Shown one piece after another: positions 16,683-24,823 of a DNA stretch of 47,242 nt (its first letter is position 1; every line of letters begins with the position of its first letter). The DNA is from Halorientalis regularis (lineage in GTDB: Archaea; Halobacteriota; Halobacteria; Halobacteriales; Haloarculaceae), in the NCBI RefSeq assembly GCF_023698535.1, contig NZ_JALJCL010000020.1, positions 1 to 47,242 on the forward strand. Direction: 5' to 3'. The notes under the pieces were generated by a model. The model was not told where the DNA came from. It ran no database searches and was given only the letters and a program-made list of their open reading frames with translations. The position numbers and the translations under genes were made by a program.

Positions 16683-18503
16683 ATGGTGTCACGTGAAGTC
16701 GCGCCGAAGGTCGGCGGTGTCGTCGCGGCGGTACTCGTCCTCGGTGTCGTGGTAGTCGGCGCGCTGGCGGCGACCGGGGCCTTCGCCGCGCCGACGGTCG
16801 AATCGACCAGCTACGAGTGGGGTGCAGTCACCGACGAGACGACCGAGATCGTCACGAGCGTCACGGTGGACAACCCCAATCCCGTCGGCGTGCCGGGCGT
16901 GGTGAACGTCGCGTACACCGCACGGCTGAACGACGTGACGCTGGCCCGGGGGGAGCGCTCCGGCGTCGGGTTCGGTCCCGGGCGGAACACGATCACCCTC
17001 GCCGCTGAGATGCAAAACACGAAGATCGCCGACTGGTGGGTGACCCACGTCAACGGCGGCGAGCAGTCGGAACTCGCCGTCGACGCGACGGTGAACGCGC
17101 CCGGATTCTCCCGCGAGATTCCAGCCAAGTCCTCGACCGTCGAGACGGACATCCTCGGCGGGTTCACGACCGAGGGGGCCCAGCAGGTCACCTTCCAGGG
17201 CGAACCGCTTCTGACGCTGCGGAACCAGCGGGCCAGCTGGGGCGAGGCGACCGCGGAGACGACGCCGCTGTCCTTCGCCGCCGACGTGGAGAACGTCCAC
17301 GACTACGCGGTGACCCTCGACGGCGTCGAGTACGTCGTCGAGATGAACGGCGTCGAACTCGGCCGCGGCCAGCGCGAGGCGGGGCTGAGCGTCGCGCCCG
17401 GCGAGTCCGGGACCATCGACGTGACCGTCGCGCTGGACACGCCGAAGATGGCCGACTGGTGGCGCGAACACGTCACCGACGACGAGGTGAGCGACCTCTC
17501 GGTCCGGATGTACGGCTACGTCGTCCGGGACGGCGAACGCCAGCGCGTCCCGATGCGCGTGTTCGACCGCACCCTGCGCCTGGAGACCGACATGCTCGGC
17601 GGCGGGGGAACGAGCGTCGAACCGGTCGAGACCCCCCAGCAGGCGAGTGACTTCGAACCGCCGTCGGTCACCGACACCGACCAGCGGTGGGGTGAGGTCA
17701 CCGACGCCACCACCGAGATCAGGACCGACGCCAGCCTCGACACGCCCGACGATCCGGGGCTGGCCGCCCTCCTCTCGCTGGACGTGACTCAGACGACGAC
17801 GATCAACGGCATCCGGGTCGCGCAGGGCTCGGCCGTCCTCGATACTGTGGACCCCGGCAGTGACACCCTCTCTTTGACCAGCCTGAAGGACAACGGCGAG
17901 GTACCCGAGTGGTGGGCCCGCCACCTCAACGACGGCGAGCGCTCGCAGGTGGTGACGACGCCGGCCGCGACCGCCGACGTGGGCGCGACCAAGTTCGACG
18001 CCGACCTCGGGACCCGCGAGAGTGCGTTCACGACCGACCTGCTCGCCGGCATGAACGGCGACCGCAACGAGGAGGTTCAGGTCCAGGGTCGGACCGCACT
18101 GGTCGTCACCGGCGTCAGCTCCGAGTGGGGCCGGGCCACCGCCGACACGGCACCCATCCAGACGCGCACGTCGGTCCGGAACGAACTCGCGACGCCGGTC
18201 ACGGTGGAGTCGATCCAGTACACCGTGACGACCAACGGCGTCACGCTGGCCGACCGGCGCACCCGCGTCGGGCAGGTGATCGATCCCCAGTCCAGCGACA
18301 CCGTCAAGGCGCGCCTGGTGCTGGACAACTCCAGGATGGACCACTGGTGGGTGCGCCACGTCCGGAACGGCGAGCAGTCCACCTTCGACGTGGACGTGAC
18401 CGCCACCGTGTCCGTCCCCGGCCAGCGCGAGCGCGTCGCCCTGGACTCGCTGGGTCAGGAGTCGACCATCGAGACCGACGTGTTGGACGCCGGTGCAGGA
18501 TGA
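16683..18503 (+). CDS. LEA type 2 (WHy domain) protein with four tandem repeats
   Basis: 606 residues. An N-terminal hydrophobic segment (about 9-36, VGGVVAAVLVLGVVVVGALAA) acts as a signal anchor and places the rest outside the cell. Four repeats of roughly 110-140 residues follow, each opening with a version of S-x-E/R-W-G-x-V/A-T-x-x-T-x-x-I and closing with a version of D-W-W-x-x-H-V-x-x-G-E-x-S (TKIADWWVTHVNGGEQS, PKMADWWREHV, EVPEWWARHLNDGERS, SRMDHWWVRHVRNGEQS). This is the LEA-2/WHy beta-sandwich family, linked to desiccation tolerance. Most haloarchaeal members I know have one or two such domains. Confidence 0.75.
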   Translation: MVSREVAPKVGGVVAAVLVLGVVVVGALAATGAFAAPTVESTSYEWGAVTDETTEIVTSVTVDNPNPVGVPGVVNVAYTARLNDVTLARGERSGVGFGPGRNTITLAAEMQNTKIADWWVTHVNGGEQSELAVDATVNAPGFSREIPAKSSTVETDILGGFTTEGAQQVTFQGEPLLTLRNQRASWGEATAETTPLSFAADVENVHDYAVTLDGVEYVVEMNGVELGRGQREAGLSVAPGESGTIDVTVALDTPKMADWWREHVTDDEVSDLSVRMYGYVVRDGERQRVPMRVFDRTLRLETDMLGGGGTSVEPVETPQQASDFEPPSVTDTDQRWGEVTDATTEIRTDASLDTPDDPGLAALLSLDVTQTTTINGIRVAQGSAVLDTVDPGSDTLSLTSLKDNGEVPEWWARHLNDGERSQVVTTPAATADVGATKFDADLGTRESAFTTDLLAGMNGDRNEEVQVQGRTALVVTGVSSEWGRATADTAPIQTRTSVRNELATPVTVESIQYTVTTNGVTLADRRTRVGQVIDPQSSDTVKARLVLDNSRMDHWWVRHVRNGEQSTFDVDVTATVSVPGQRERVALDSLGQESTIETDVLDAGAG

Positions 18504-18565
18504 CCCCCGCGGGTAGGCTTTTTCGGATCGGCCCCGAAACACCACTCGACTGATTGATCGAACCC

Positions 18566-19228
18566 ATGCCGACAATCGAAACCGTCACACTCGGTGCCCA
18601 CATCGCCGCCGGCTTCCTCGCGCTGTTCGCCGGCCTCGGAGCCATCCTGACCGAGAAAGGCGGTCGCCGCCACCGGCGGTTCGGGCGGATCTACGTCGGC
18701 TCGATGGCGTTCGTCGCCGGATCGGCGCTCCTGCTGTTCGCGCTCGCGCCGACCCCGGACCGGCAGTTTCTCGCGCTGATCGCCGTCTTCAGCTTCTACT
18801 TCGTCTTCTCGGGCTACCGGGTGCTCTCACGTAAGCGGCCCGCCGACGGGCCAGCGGCGCTCGACTGGGCCGCCGCGGGACTGCTCTGTCTCGCCGGCCT
18901 CGGCCTGCTGGCGATGGGCGCGCTGGGACTCCGGGACGGGTCGAGTTTCGGCACCGTCCTCGTCGTCTTCGGCGGCATTAGCGCGGTCTTCGGTGTCCGT
19001 GACATCCGCGAGTTCCGGACGGACGAGTCCGAGCCCCGCGCCTGGTTCTTCGAACACCTGACGCGAATGGGGGCGGGCTACATCGCCACCGTCACCGCGT
19101 TCTCGACGGTGAACTTCCTCTTTCTTCCCACCGTCCTCCGCTGGCTGTGGCCGACGCTCGTCGGGACGCCCGGCATCTTTCTGGCCATCAGACGGTACGA
19201 GAGACAGTTCGGGACGGCGGACGGGTGA
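18566..19228 (+). CDS. DUF2306-like integral membrane protein
   Basis: 220 residues from the ATG at 18566 (the TTG at 18554 is an alternative). Seven hydrophobic helices are visible. The short loop EKGGRRHRRFGRIYVGSM after the first helix matches the conserved K-G-x-x-x-H-R-x-x-G-R-x-Y motif of DUF2306 proteins. Function is unknown. The gene ends just before the strong hairpin terminator at 19245-19280. Confidence 0.75.
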   Translation: MPTIETVTLGAHIAAGFLALFAGLGAILTEKGGRRHRRFGRIYVGSMAFVAGSALLLFALAPTPDRQFLALIAVFSFYFVFSGYRVLSRKRPADGPAALDWAAAGLLCLAGLGLLAMGALGLRDGSSFGTVLVVFGGISAVFGVRDIREFRTDESEPRAWFFEHLTRMGAGYIATVTAFSTVNFLFLPTVLRWLWPTLVGTPGIFLAIRRYERQFGTADG

Positions 19229-19240
19229 GTGCTCGAGTGT

Positions 19241-19335
19241 TGTACCGAGCGCGCGCCATCGGCGCGCGCTCGGCTTTTTCCCCGAGTTTTTGCGCAGGGG
19301 GTCGCCGCTGGCGACCCCCTGACGGAAAAAGTGGG
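19241..19335. terminator. Two-hairpin bidirectional terminator element between DUF2306 gene and thiolase
   Basis: Reading the plus strand: a perfect 13-bp stem with a 3-base loop (arms at 19245-19257 and 19261-19273), then CTTTTTC, CCCGA and GTTTTTGCG, then a second perfect 12-bp stem (19295-19306 and 19310-19321), then ACGGAAAAAGTGGG. The plus strand provides hairpin-T5 for the upstream gene; the minus strand provides a T5 right after the thiolase stop. A near-identical element lies at 35612-35708 in inverted orientation. Confidence 0.8.
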
Positions 19336-19339
19336 AGTA

Positions 19340-20491
19340 TTAGACGCGCTCGATAATCGTCGCGACGCCCTGTCCGAACCCGATGCACATGGTCGACAGC
19401 GCGTAGTCCTGCCCGGTGCGCTGGAGTTCGTGGGCGAGTTTCGTCAGGAGCGCGCCGCCGGTCGCACCCAGCGGGTGGCCGTGGGCGATGGCCCCGCCGT
19501 TGACGTTGGTGTCCTCCCACGAAGCCCCGGTCTCTTCGAGCCACGCGGCGACGACGGCGGCGAACGCCTCGTTGACCTCGAAGATGTCGATGTCCTCGAC
19601 GGCCATGTCCGCCTTCTCCAGGACCTGTTCGGTGGCCGGAATCGGCCCCCTCAGCATGGTGATGGGGTCGACGCCGACGACCTCCGTGGCGACGATACGG
19701 GCCATCGGGTCCCAGCCGTGTTCCGCGACGGCGTCCTCGCTGGCGACCAGCAGGCCCGCCGACCCGTCGACGATGCCCGAGGAGTTCCCGGCGTGGTGGA
19801 CGCCGTTACCCTCCTGGCGGAAGGAGAGGGGCAGGCCCGAGAGCGTCTCCACGTCGGTCTCGGGGCGTGGGTGTTCGTCCTGCTCGACCGTGACGGTCTC
19901 GCCGTCGAGTTCGGTCTCGACGGGCGTGATCTGGTCGTCGTAGTGGCCGGCCTCCCAGGCCTCGCCCCAGCGTTGCTGGGAGTCGGCGGCGATCTCGTCG
20001 AGTTCCTGCCGGCTGAAGTCGTACTCCTCGGCGATGCGTTCGGCCCCCTCGCCCTGCGTGGTCACCTCGTCGAAGTGCTCGAAGTAGGTCTCGGTGACGC
20101 TGTTGCCGTCCGAGCCCATCGGGACGCGGGTCATGTGTTCGACGCCGCCCGCGACCAGCACGTCGTGTTGCCCGGCCATGACGTTCGTCGCGGCGAAGTT
20201 GACCGCCTGCTGGCCCGAGCCACACATCCGGTTCAACTGGACGCCGGGCACCCGGTCACCCCAGCCCGCGACCATCGGCGCGAGGCGGGCGATGTTGAGT
20301 CCCTGCTCGTCGACCGGCGTGACACAGCCGTAGATCACGTCCTCGACCGTCGCCTCGCCGTCGAAGCCGTTGCGCTCGGCCAGCGCCGTCAGCGGTTCCG
20401 CCGCCAGGTCCTGGGGATGTGTGTCCCGGAACGAGCCGTTCTGTTTGCCGAAAGGCGTTCGCACCGCGTCGACGATGAGTGCATCTCTCAT
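19340..20491 (-). CDS. Thiolase (acetyl-CoA C-acyltransferase)
   Basis: 383 residues of the thiolase superfamily, which condenses or cleaves acyl-CoA. The nucleophile is C90 in NRMCGSGQQA, the catalytic histidine H339 in AHGHPLGATG, and the second cysteine C369 in TMCIGFGQG; VNEAFAA supplies the NEAF motif. All catalytic residues are present, unlike the archaeal mevalonate-type thiolase-like proteins that lack them. It most likely acts in fatty-acid beta-oxidation or acetoacetyl-CoA formation, but no other beta-oxidation gene is close by. A T5 tract follows the stop within the two-hairpin element. Confidence 0.9.
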   Translation of the reverse strand: MRDALIVDAVRTPFGKQNGSFRDTHPQDLAAEPLTALAERNGFDGEATVEDVIYGCVTPVDEQGLNIARLAPMVAGWGDRVPGVQLNRMCGSGQQAVNFAATNVMAGQHDVLVAGGVEHMTRVPMGSDGNSVTETYFEHFDEVTTQGEGAERIAEEYDFSRQELDEIAADSQQRWGEAWEAGHYDDQITPVETELDGETVTVEQDEHPRPETDVETLSGLPLSFRQEGNGVHHAGNSSGIVDGSAGLLVASEDAVAEHGWDPMARIVATEVVGVDPITMLRGPIPATEQVLEKADMAVEDIDIFEVNEAFAAVVAAWLEETGASWEDTNVNGGAIAHGHPLGATGGALLTKLAHELQRTGQDYALSTMCIGFGQGVATIIERV

Positions 20492-20544
20492 GTGAGACTC
20501 GTTACCGGATCGAGCCCGATAGGTGTTTCTCCCGTCTTGTGAGG

Positions 20545-21282
20545 TTACGCCACCGTAACGGACCCGTCATCTTCGAGACGAACCTCGTGGCCTTCGACGG
20601 AGAACGAGACCACGTCGCGGTTCGGGTCTTCCGCCAGGGCGACGATCTCGTCGGCGGAGACGTACGCCGAGAGGTGAGCCAGCTCGTCGGGTTCGAGGTC
20701 CGTCTCAGCGATGATGGCATCGACGATCAACTGGCCGACCGGGACGGGACCCTGGCCGCGGTCGCCCGTAACGTTGACGTAGATGGTGGCGAACGACCCC
20801 TCGACCACGTCGATGGGGGAGGGATCGGCCGACGACTCGACCTCGGCGGCCACGTCGTCACCCCAGATGTTCGTGACCACGTCCTCGCGCTGTGTACCGT
20901 CCTCGGCGGCCGTGACAGCCTCGTCCACGTCCGCGGCGGTCGCCCCATCGTCGGGTGCCCCGGGTTTCTCCTCGGTCCGCTCGGTCTCCTCCGTCTTGCC
21001 GTCCGGCGCTGGCGGCCCGCCCAGCGTCGCCGGGAGTGTGAGGTCGTCGTACTCACTGGCCACCTCGGTGAGCCTCGTGCGGGCGGAGTCGCCCATCACG
21101 TCGGTGTAGGCTCGGACCAGCTCGTCCAGCACCGTGCGGTCGTCGTCGACGACGTCCGCGACTGCGCCGTCGTCGGTCACCGACAGGCCATCGACCGAGC
21201 GGGCGATGTCGACGGCGCGCTTGCCGATCATGGTCCGCTGGGTCTCGATCAACCGCTCGGCGAGGCGTTCGTAGCTGGTCAT
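20545..21282 (-). CDS. Haloarchaeal protein with HalOD1-like C-terminal domain
   Basis: 245 residues. The first 85 are charged and helical (ERLAERLIETQRTMIGKRA), followed by a low-complexity acidic linker (about 85-130). The last 75 residues (QLIVDAIIAETDLEPDEL ... VSFSVEGHEVRLEDDG) resemble the HalOD1 output domain of halobacterial signalling proteins. The ATG is one base after the stop of the upstream membrane protein, so the two are almost certainly co-transcribed. A role in signal transduction or gas/light response is a guess; I am only moderately sure of the domain. Confidence 0.6.
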   Translation of the reverse strand: MTSYERLAERLIETQRTMIGKRAVDIARSVDGLSVTDDGAVADVVDDDRTVLDELVRAYTDVMGDSARTRLTEVASEYDDLTLPATLGGPPAPDGKTEETERTEEKPGAPDDGATAADVDEAVTAAEDGTQREDVVTNIWGDDVAAEVESSADPSPIDVVEGSFATIYVNVTGDRGQGPVPVGQLIVDAIIAETDLEPDELAHLSAYVSADEIVALAEDPNRDVVSFSVEGHEVRLEDDGSVTVA

Positions 21283-21283
21283 C

Positions 21284-21706
21284 TCAGGCCGGACTGTGTT
21301 CGCTCATCGTCTCCCAGAGCATGTAAAAACCGGCCAGCAACAGTGCCGTCGTCACGAGATACACGGTACTCTCGATGCTCTCGCCGGGGCTCTGGAGGTC
21401 CAGGATCTTGACCGCGCCGTCGAGGAGTCGCCAGACGGCGAAGACGATGACACCGCCACCGGCGACGTACAGCGCTTTGCCGATCTCACCGCCGTAGGCG
21501 CGGGCGGCCTGGACGACGAATCCGACCGCGCCGATAGAGAGCATCACCTGTGCGATGAGGCTCGTCGCGTACCAGAAGCCCGGGCCGCCCGACCCTGCGC
21601 CCCCGCTCTGTGCCAGTGCGGGCGTCGTGAACGCGACACTTGCGACCCAGAGCAGACCGAATCCGAGGGCAGCCGTCCGTGTCGGACGACCAACAATGCG
21701 AGTCAT
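21284..21706 (-). CDS. Small exported/membrane protein with signal peptide and three helices
   Basis: 140 residues from the ATG at 21706. Residues 1-33 form a Sec-type signal with a plausible cleavage after TPALA (before QSGGAG). Three further hydrophobic helices follow (about 45-68, 78-95 and 112-132). Longer in-frame starts exist upstream but run through the promoter region and lack hydrophobic or conserved features. It is the first gene of a two-gene operon with the HalOD1-like protein. I do not recognise the family. Confidence 0.65.
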   Translation of the reverse strand: MTRIVGRPTRTAALGFGLLWVASVAFTTPALAQSGGAGSGGPGFWYATSLIAQVMLSIGAVGFVVQAARAYGGEIGKALYVAGGGVIVFAVWRLLDGAVKILDLQSPGESIESTVYLVTTALLLAGFYMLWETMSEHSPA

Positions 21707-21909
21707 TCTCGTGCATTTTTCAGACGAATTGCTATTAACTGTTTGCCCCGGCACGGTGAACACGACTGGGTGCGGAAACGCGGCTCTCCAGTCCGGTGTG
21801 GCGGATCGAAAGCTTATTTCCGCCAGATCACCGAGTAAGGAACACGACACGCGACGCCGCGGGCCGCTCTGGTGGGGGCGGGCCCGGCGACGTGGTGGGG
21901 TCGACGGAC

Positions 21910-22287
21910 ATGGCAACAGACGCCTACGACACGGGTGGGGTGCCCGACGGACGGCAGTCGCACCGACAGTACATCGACCGGGCAGTGCTGACGGCGAGCC
22001 GGCACGAGGGGTGGCTCTGGACGCTGGTCGCCGTCTCGCTGTTGGCCGACATCGCGCTGACACAGTTCGGCCTCCAGCAGGGACTGACAGAGGGCAATCC
22101 CGTGGCCCGGGCCGCGATCGCGGCCGCCGGAATCGGCATGCTCGGCGCGCTGAAGGTCGGTGCCGTCAGTGTCGGCCTGACGCTCTGGCTGGCGCTCTCC
22201 GGCCACGAGCGGGCGGTCGTCCCGCTGGGCCTCTGTCTGCCGTGGGTGGGCGCGACGCTGATCAACGCCACCCTGCTGTTGGCCTGA
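21910..22287 (+). CDS. DUF5658-like small membrane protein
   Basis: 125 residues from the ATG at 21910; a GTG at 21895 is also possible. Three hydrophobic helices are visible. The first contains LLADIALTQFGLQQGLTEGN, matching the D-x-x-L-T-x-x-G-L-x-x-G-x-x-E-x-N-P pattern of DUF5658 proteins. Function is unknown. CTTATTT near 21810-21816 could serve as a distant TATA. The gene is divergent from the operon at 20545-21706. Confidence 0.7.
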   Translation: MATDAYDTGGVPDGRQSHRQYIDRAVLTASRHEGWLWTLVAVSLLADIALTQFGLQQGLTEGNPVARAAIAAAGIGMLGALKVGAVSVGLTLWLALSGHERAVVPLGLCLPWVGATLINATLLLA

Positions 22288-22345
22288 CGACCGCGCTACC
22301 CGTCCCGCGTACGCTTTTTGAGGCCGGCGGTCGAACACCCGGGCG

Positions 22346-22771
22346 ATGCCAGACGACTGTATCTTCTGTCAGATCGTCGCGGGGGAGATTCCGAGTCACA
22401 CCGTCTACGAGGACGACCACGTGTTCGCGTTCCTCGACGCGAACCCGCTCGCGCCGGGCCACACGCTGGTCATCCCGAAAGAGCACCACGAGCGGCTGAA
22501 CGACCTGCCCGACGACACCGCCGACGCGCTGTACGCCGCGCTCCACGACCTCGTGCCGGCCGCCGAGGCCGCCGTCGACGCTCCGGCGAGCAACGTCGGG
22601 TTCAACAACGGCGAAGCGAGCGGCCAGGAAGTGCCCCACGTCCACGGCCACGTGATCCCGCGGTTCGCCGACGACGGCGGCAGCCCCATCCACGCCGTCG
22701 GGGGCAGCGCGCCCGATCTGGACGACGACGAGCTGGCCGACATCGCAGAGGACATCGCAGCGGCACGGTAA
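22346..22771 (+). CDS. HIT family nucleotide hydrolase
   Basis: 141 residues. The histidine triad is HVHGHVIPR with H98, H100 and H102. N-terminal C5 and C8 (DDCIFCQIVAGEI) with later histidines form the zinc site of the Hint/PKCI branch. The enzyme hydrolyses AMP-linked phosphoramidates or dinucleotide signals in the cytoplasm. CGCTTTTTGAGG lies about 30 bases before the ATG. The length and motif order are standard for the family. Confidence 0.93.
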   Translation: MPDDCIFCQIVAGEIPSHTVYEDDHVFAFLDANPLAPGHTLVIPKEHHERLNDLPDDTADALYAALHDLVPAAEAAVDAPASNVGFNNGEASGQEVPHVHGHVIPRFADDGGSPIHAVGGSAPDLDDDELADIAEDIAAAR

Positions 22772-22833
22772 CGACACGGAAATCGGAGTCGCGGCGATTT
22801 TTATTGCTCCTGATACCGTAGTGAGAACCGTCG

Positions 22834-23793
22834 ATGGCCAGTAACGCCCCGGGTGGAACGAGCGCCACCGATGCGGTGACGGTGAGACAGTGGTTCGTCC
22901 GAATCGGGGTCACTGCGCTGGTTCTCGGTGTGATCGTAGGGTTCTCAATCGCATTGAGCCAGTACGTCCCGTGGGAGGCCGCCGCCCTCACCTCCGTGAT
23001 CGTCGGGTTGCTCGGAGTGGGGATTCCGATCTACTACCGGCTCGACGGCGTGTCGCTCCCCGAATCGGCGCCGAACGAACGGACACAGGAGCCGCTGTCG
23101 CGCGTGCTGAGCGTCCTCGCCAACGAGCGGCGGCGGAGGGCGCTTTCGGTGCTCGAGACAGCCGACGGCGGCGACCTCTCGATGGATCGGCTCGCGGGCC
23201 GGATCGCCGCAGCCGAGAACGACACCCCGGTCACGGACCTCGCGGACGAGGACCGGAGGCGTGTCTACGTCTCGTTGTACCAGACGCACGTGCCGAGGCT
23301 GGAGCAGATGGGCGCAGTCGCGTTCGACGACGGACGCGGCACGATCCGGCTTACGGAACGGGGCCGTGCTCTCGTCGACCAGATGGAACTGCTCGGAGAG
23401 CAACTGCGCGAGCGATTGGCGCTCGAATCGGCCGACGAGCTGAACAGGCTCTTTCACACACTCCGGAACACCCGACGGCGGTACACGCTGCACTACCTTC
23501 GGAACGCAGGTGACGGTGCCGTCGATCTCGAGACCCTGGCCGACCAGGTCGCAGCCTGGGAGCAAGACTGCGAGCCGGAAGACCTGACGAAATCACAGCG
23601 CAAGCGGGTCTACGTCGGCCTCTTCGAGACACATCTCAACGTCCTCGCGGAGGCGGGGCTGGTCGAGTGGAATCCCGAGGCTGGCGAGGTCTGCCTGACC
23701 GATACGGGCGAAGCAGCGAGTACCCACCTCTCGCTCGTCGAAGCACGGGAGGACTTCCCGCTGGACGACGTGCAGTGGGCACGCCGCCGATGA
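22834..23793 (+). CDS. Membrane-anchored DUF7344-type winged-helix protein with two repeats
   Basis: 319 residues. Two hydrophobic helices near the N-terminus (about 24-43 and 48-66) anchor two similar cytoplasmic domains: one opening LSRVLSVLANERRRRALSVL (about 88-185) and one opening LNRLFHTLRNTRRRYTLHYL (about 200-305). Each continues with DL..LA..IAA/QVAAWE and a ...V.L.QTH...L...G match, the layout of haloarchaeal DUF7344 winged-helix domains. It is probably a membrane-tethered DNA-binding regulator. TTTTTATT at 22797-22804 is the likely TATA box. Confidence 0.75.
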   Translation: MASNAPGGTSATDAVTVRQWFVRIGVTALVLGVIVGFSIALSQYVPWEAAALTSVIVGLLGVGIPIYYRLDGVSLPESAPNERTQEPLSRVLSVLANERRRRALSVLETADGGDLSMDRLAGRIAAAENDTPVTDLADEDRRRVYVSLYQTHVPRLEQMGAVAFDDGRGTIRLTERGRALVDQMELLGEQLRERLALESADELNRLFHTLRNTRRRYTLHYLRNAGDGAVDLETLADQVAAWEQDCEPEDLTKSQRKRVYVGLFETHLNVLAEAGLVEWNPEAGEVCLTDTGEAASTHLSLVEAREDFPLDDVQWARRR

Positions 23794-23848
23794 CGCGACC
23801 GCTACCGCACCCGTAGGTTTTTATCGGAACAGGGGGCCAGACCCGTCC

Positions 23849-24574
23849 GTGACCAGCGGATCGACGCTCGCGCTCGCCGGCGTGGTCGGCGGTGCGGGCA
23901 CGACGCGGACGACGGTGGAGTTCGGCGCGACCCTCGCGCGGGCCGGCCGGGACGTGGCCCTGCTGGACGCCGCTTTCGCCACACAGGGGCTGGCGGCCTA
24001 CGTCCCCGGCCGCATCGACCCGGACCTGACAGCCCTCTGTACCGGCACTGGCGAGTTGACCGACGGCCTCGTCGACCTCGCCCTCGACGTGCCGGGTCGG
24101 CTGGCCGCCTGTCCCGCTCGCGCGCCCTTCGAGCGCCTGGCCCGGGCCAAGACCCCCGAGGCAGCCCGGCGGTTCGAGGGGTTGCTCGACTCGGCGGCCG
24201 CGCGGTTCGATCACGTCCTCGTGGACACACCGCCGGTCGCGGCCAACCAGGCCGTCGCGGCGGTCACCAGCGCCGACCGCGTGGCACTCGTCGCTCCCGA
24301 CACCGAGCGCGGGCTGGACCGGCTCCCGACGATGCGCGACCGGTTCCACGACCTGGGCGCGCCGGTCGACGCCGTGGTCGCGACCCGGACGGACCCGGGC
24401 GAGGCCGTGGAACCGGCCGACGCCGCCATCCCCGAGAGCGACGTGCGGACGGTCGCGGACCTGCCGATTTCGGCCGACCCCGACACCGAGTTCGCACCGG
24501 CGGTCGCAGTGGCCGTCGAGCGGGTGCTGGACACCGATCTGGGGCTGGAGTTTCCCGAAGAGGGACTGCTCTGA
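23849..24574 (+). CDS. MinD/ParA-like protein with degenerate P-loop
   Basis: 241 residues from a GTG preceded by GTTTTTATCGG at about -30. The fold signatures of the SIMIBI/MinD family are present: an N-terminal glycine loop GVVGGAGTTRTTVEFG, a LLDAAF switch region, FDHVLVDTPPVAAN for Walker B, and alternating beta-alpha segments. The loop lacks both lysines of the MinD deviant Walker A (KGGxGKTT): GAGTTRTT stands there. It is therefore unlikely to hydrolyse ATP normally. MinD relatives position proteins or assemble metal centres; the role here is unknown. Confidence 0.75.
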   Translation: MTSGSTLALAGVVGGAGTTRTTVEFGATLARAGRDVALLDAAFATQGLAAYVPGRIDPDLTALCTGTGELTDGLVDLALDVPGRLAACPARAPFERLARAKTPEAARRFEGLLDSAAARFDHVLVDTPPVAANQAVAAVTSADRVALVAPDTERGLDRLPTMRDRFHDLGAPVDAVVATRTDPGEAVEPADAAIPESDVRTVADLPISADPDTEFAPAVAVAVERVLDTDLGLEFPEEGLL

Positions 24575-24619
24575 GCGAGCGGTCGGAACCGCCAAGCCAC
24601 GGGCGGCCCAACGGCCGGT

Positions 24620-24823
24620 ATGGCACACGAGCCCTGTGACGGCTGTGGGGAGCGCGTCGAGGTCGCGGGCGGCATCGCGGACATCTGGTCGTTCGGCGGC
24701 GACCGCGCCGCGGGGCTGGCGCTGGAGCTGGCCGACGGCTCGGAGTGGCTCCTCTGTAGCGAGTGCATCGCGCGGTTGCCCGACGACCGCGACGCGACGG
24801 CCGAAGACGTGGAAGCCCTCTAG
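24620..24823 (+). CDS. Small zinc-ribbon-like protein
   Basis: 67 residues with two CxxC pairs, PCDGCGE at the N-terminus and LLCSECIARLP near residue 46, spaced for one zinc ribbon. The rest is acidic. It lies 45 bases after the MinD-like gene and may be co-transcribed. Its TAG overlaps the convergent lipoprotein stop in a CTAG. Function is unknown; such small haloarchaeal zinc proteins are common. Confidence 0.7.
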   Translation: MAHEPCDGCGERVEVAGGIADIWSFGGDRAAGLALELADGSEWLLCSECIARLPDDRDATAEDVEAL

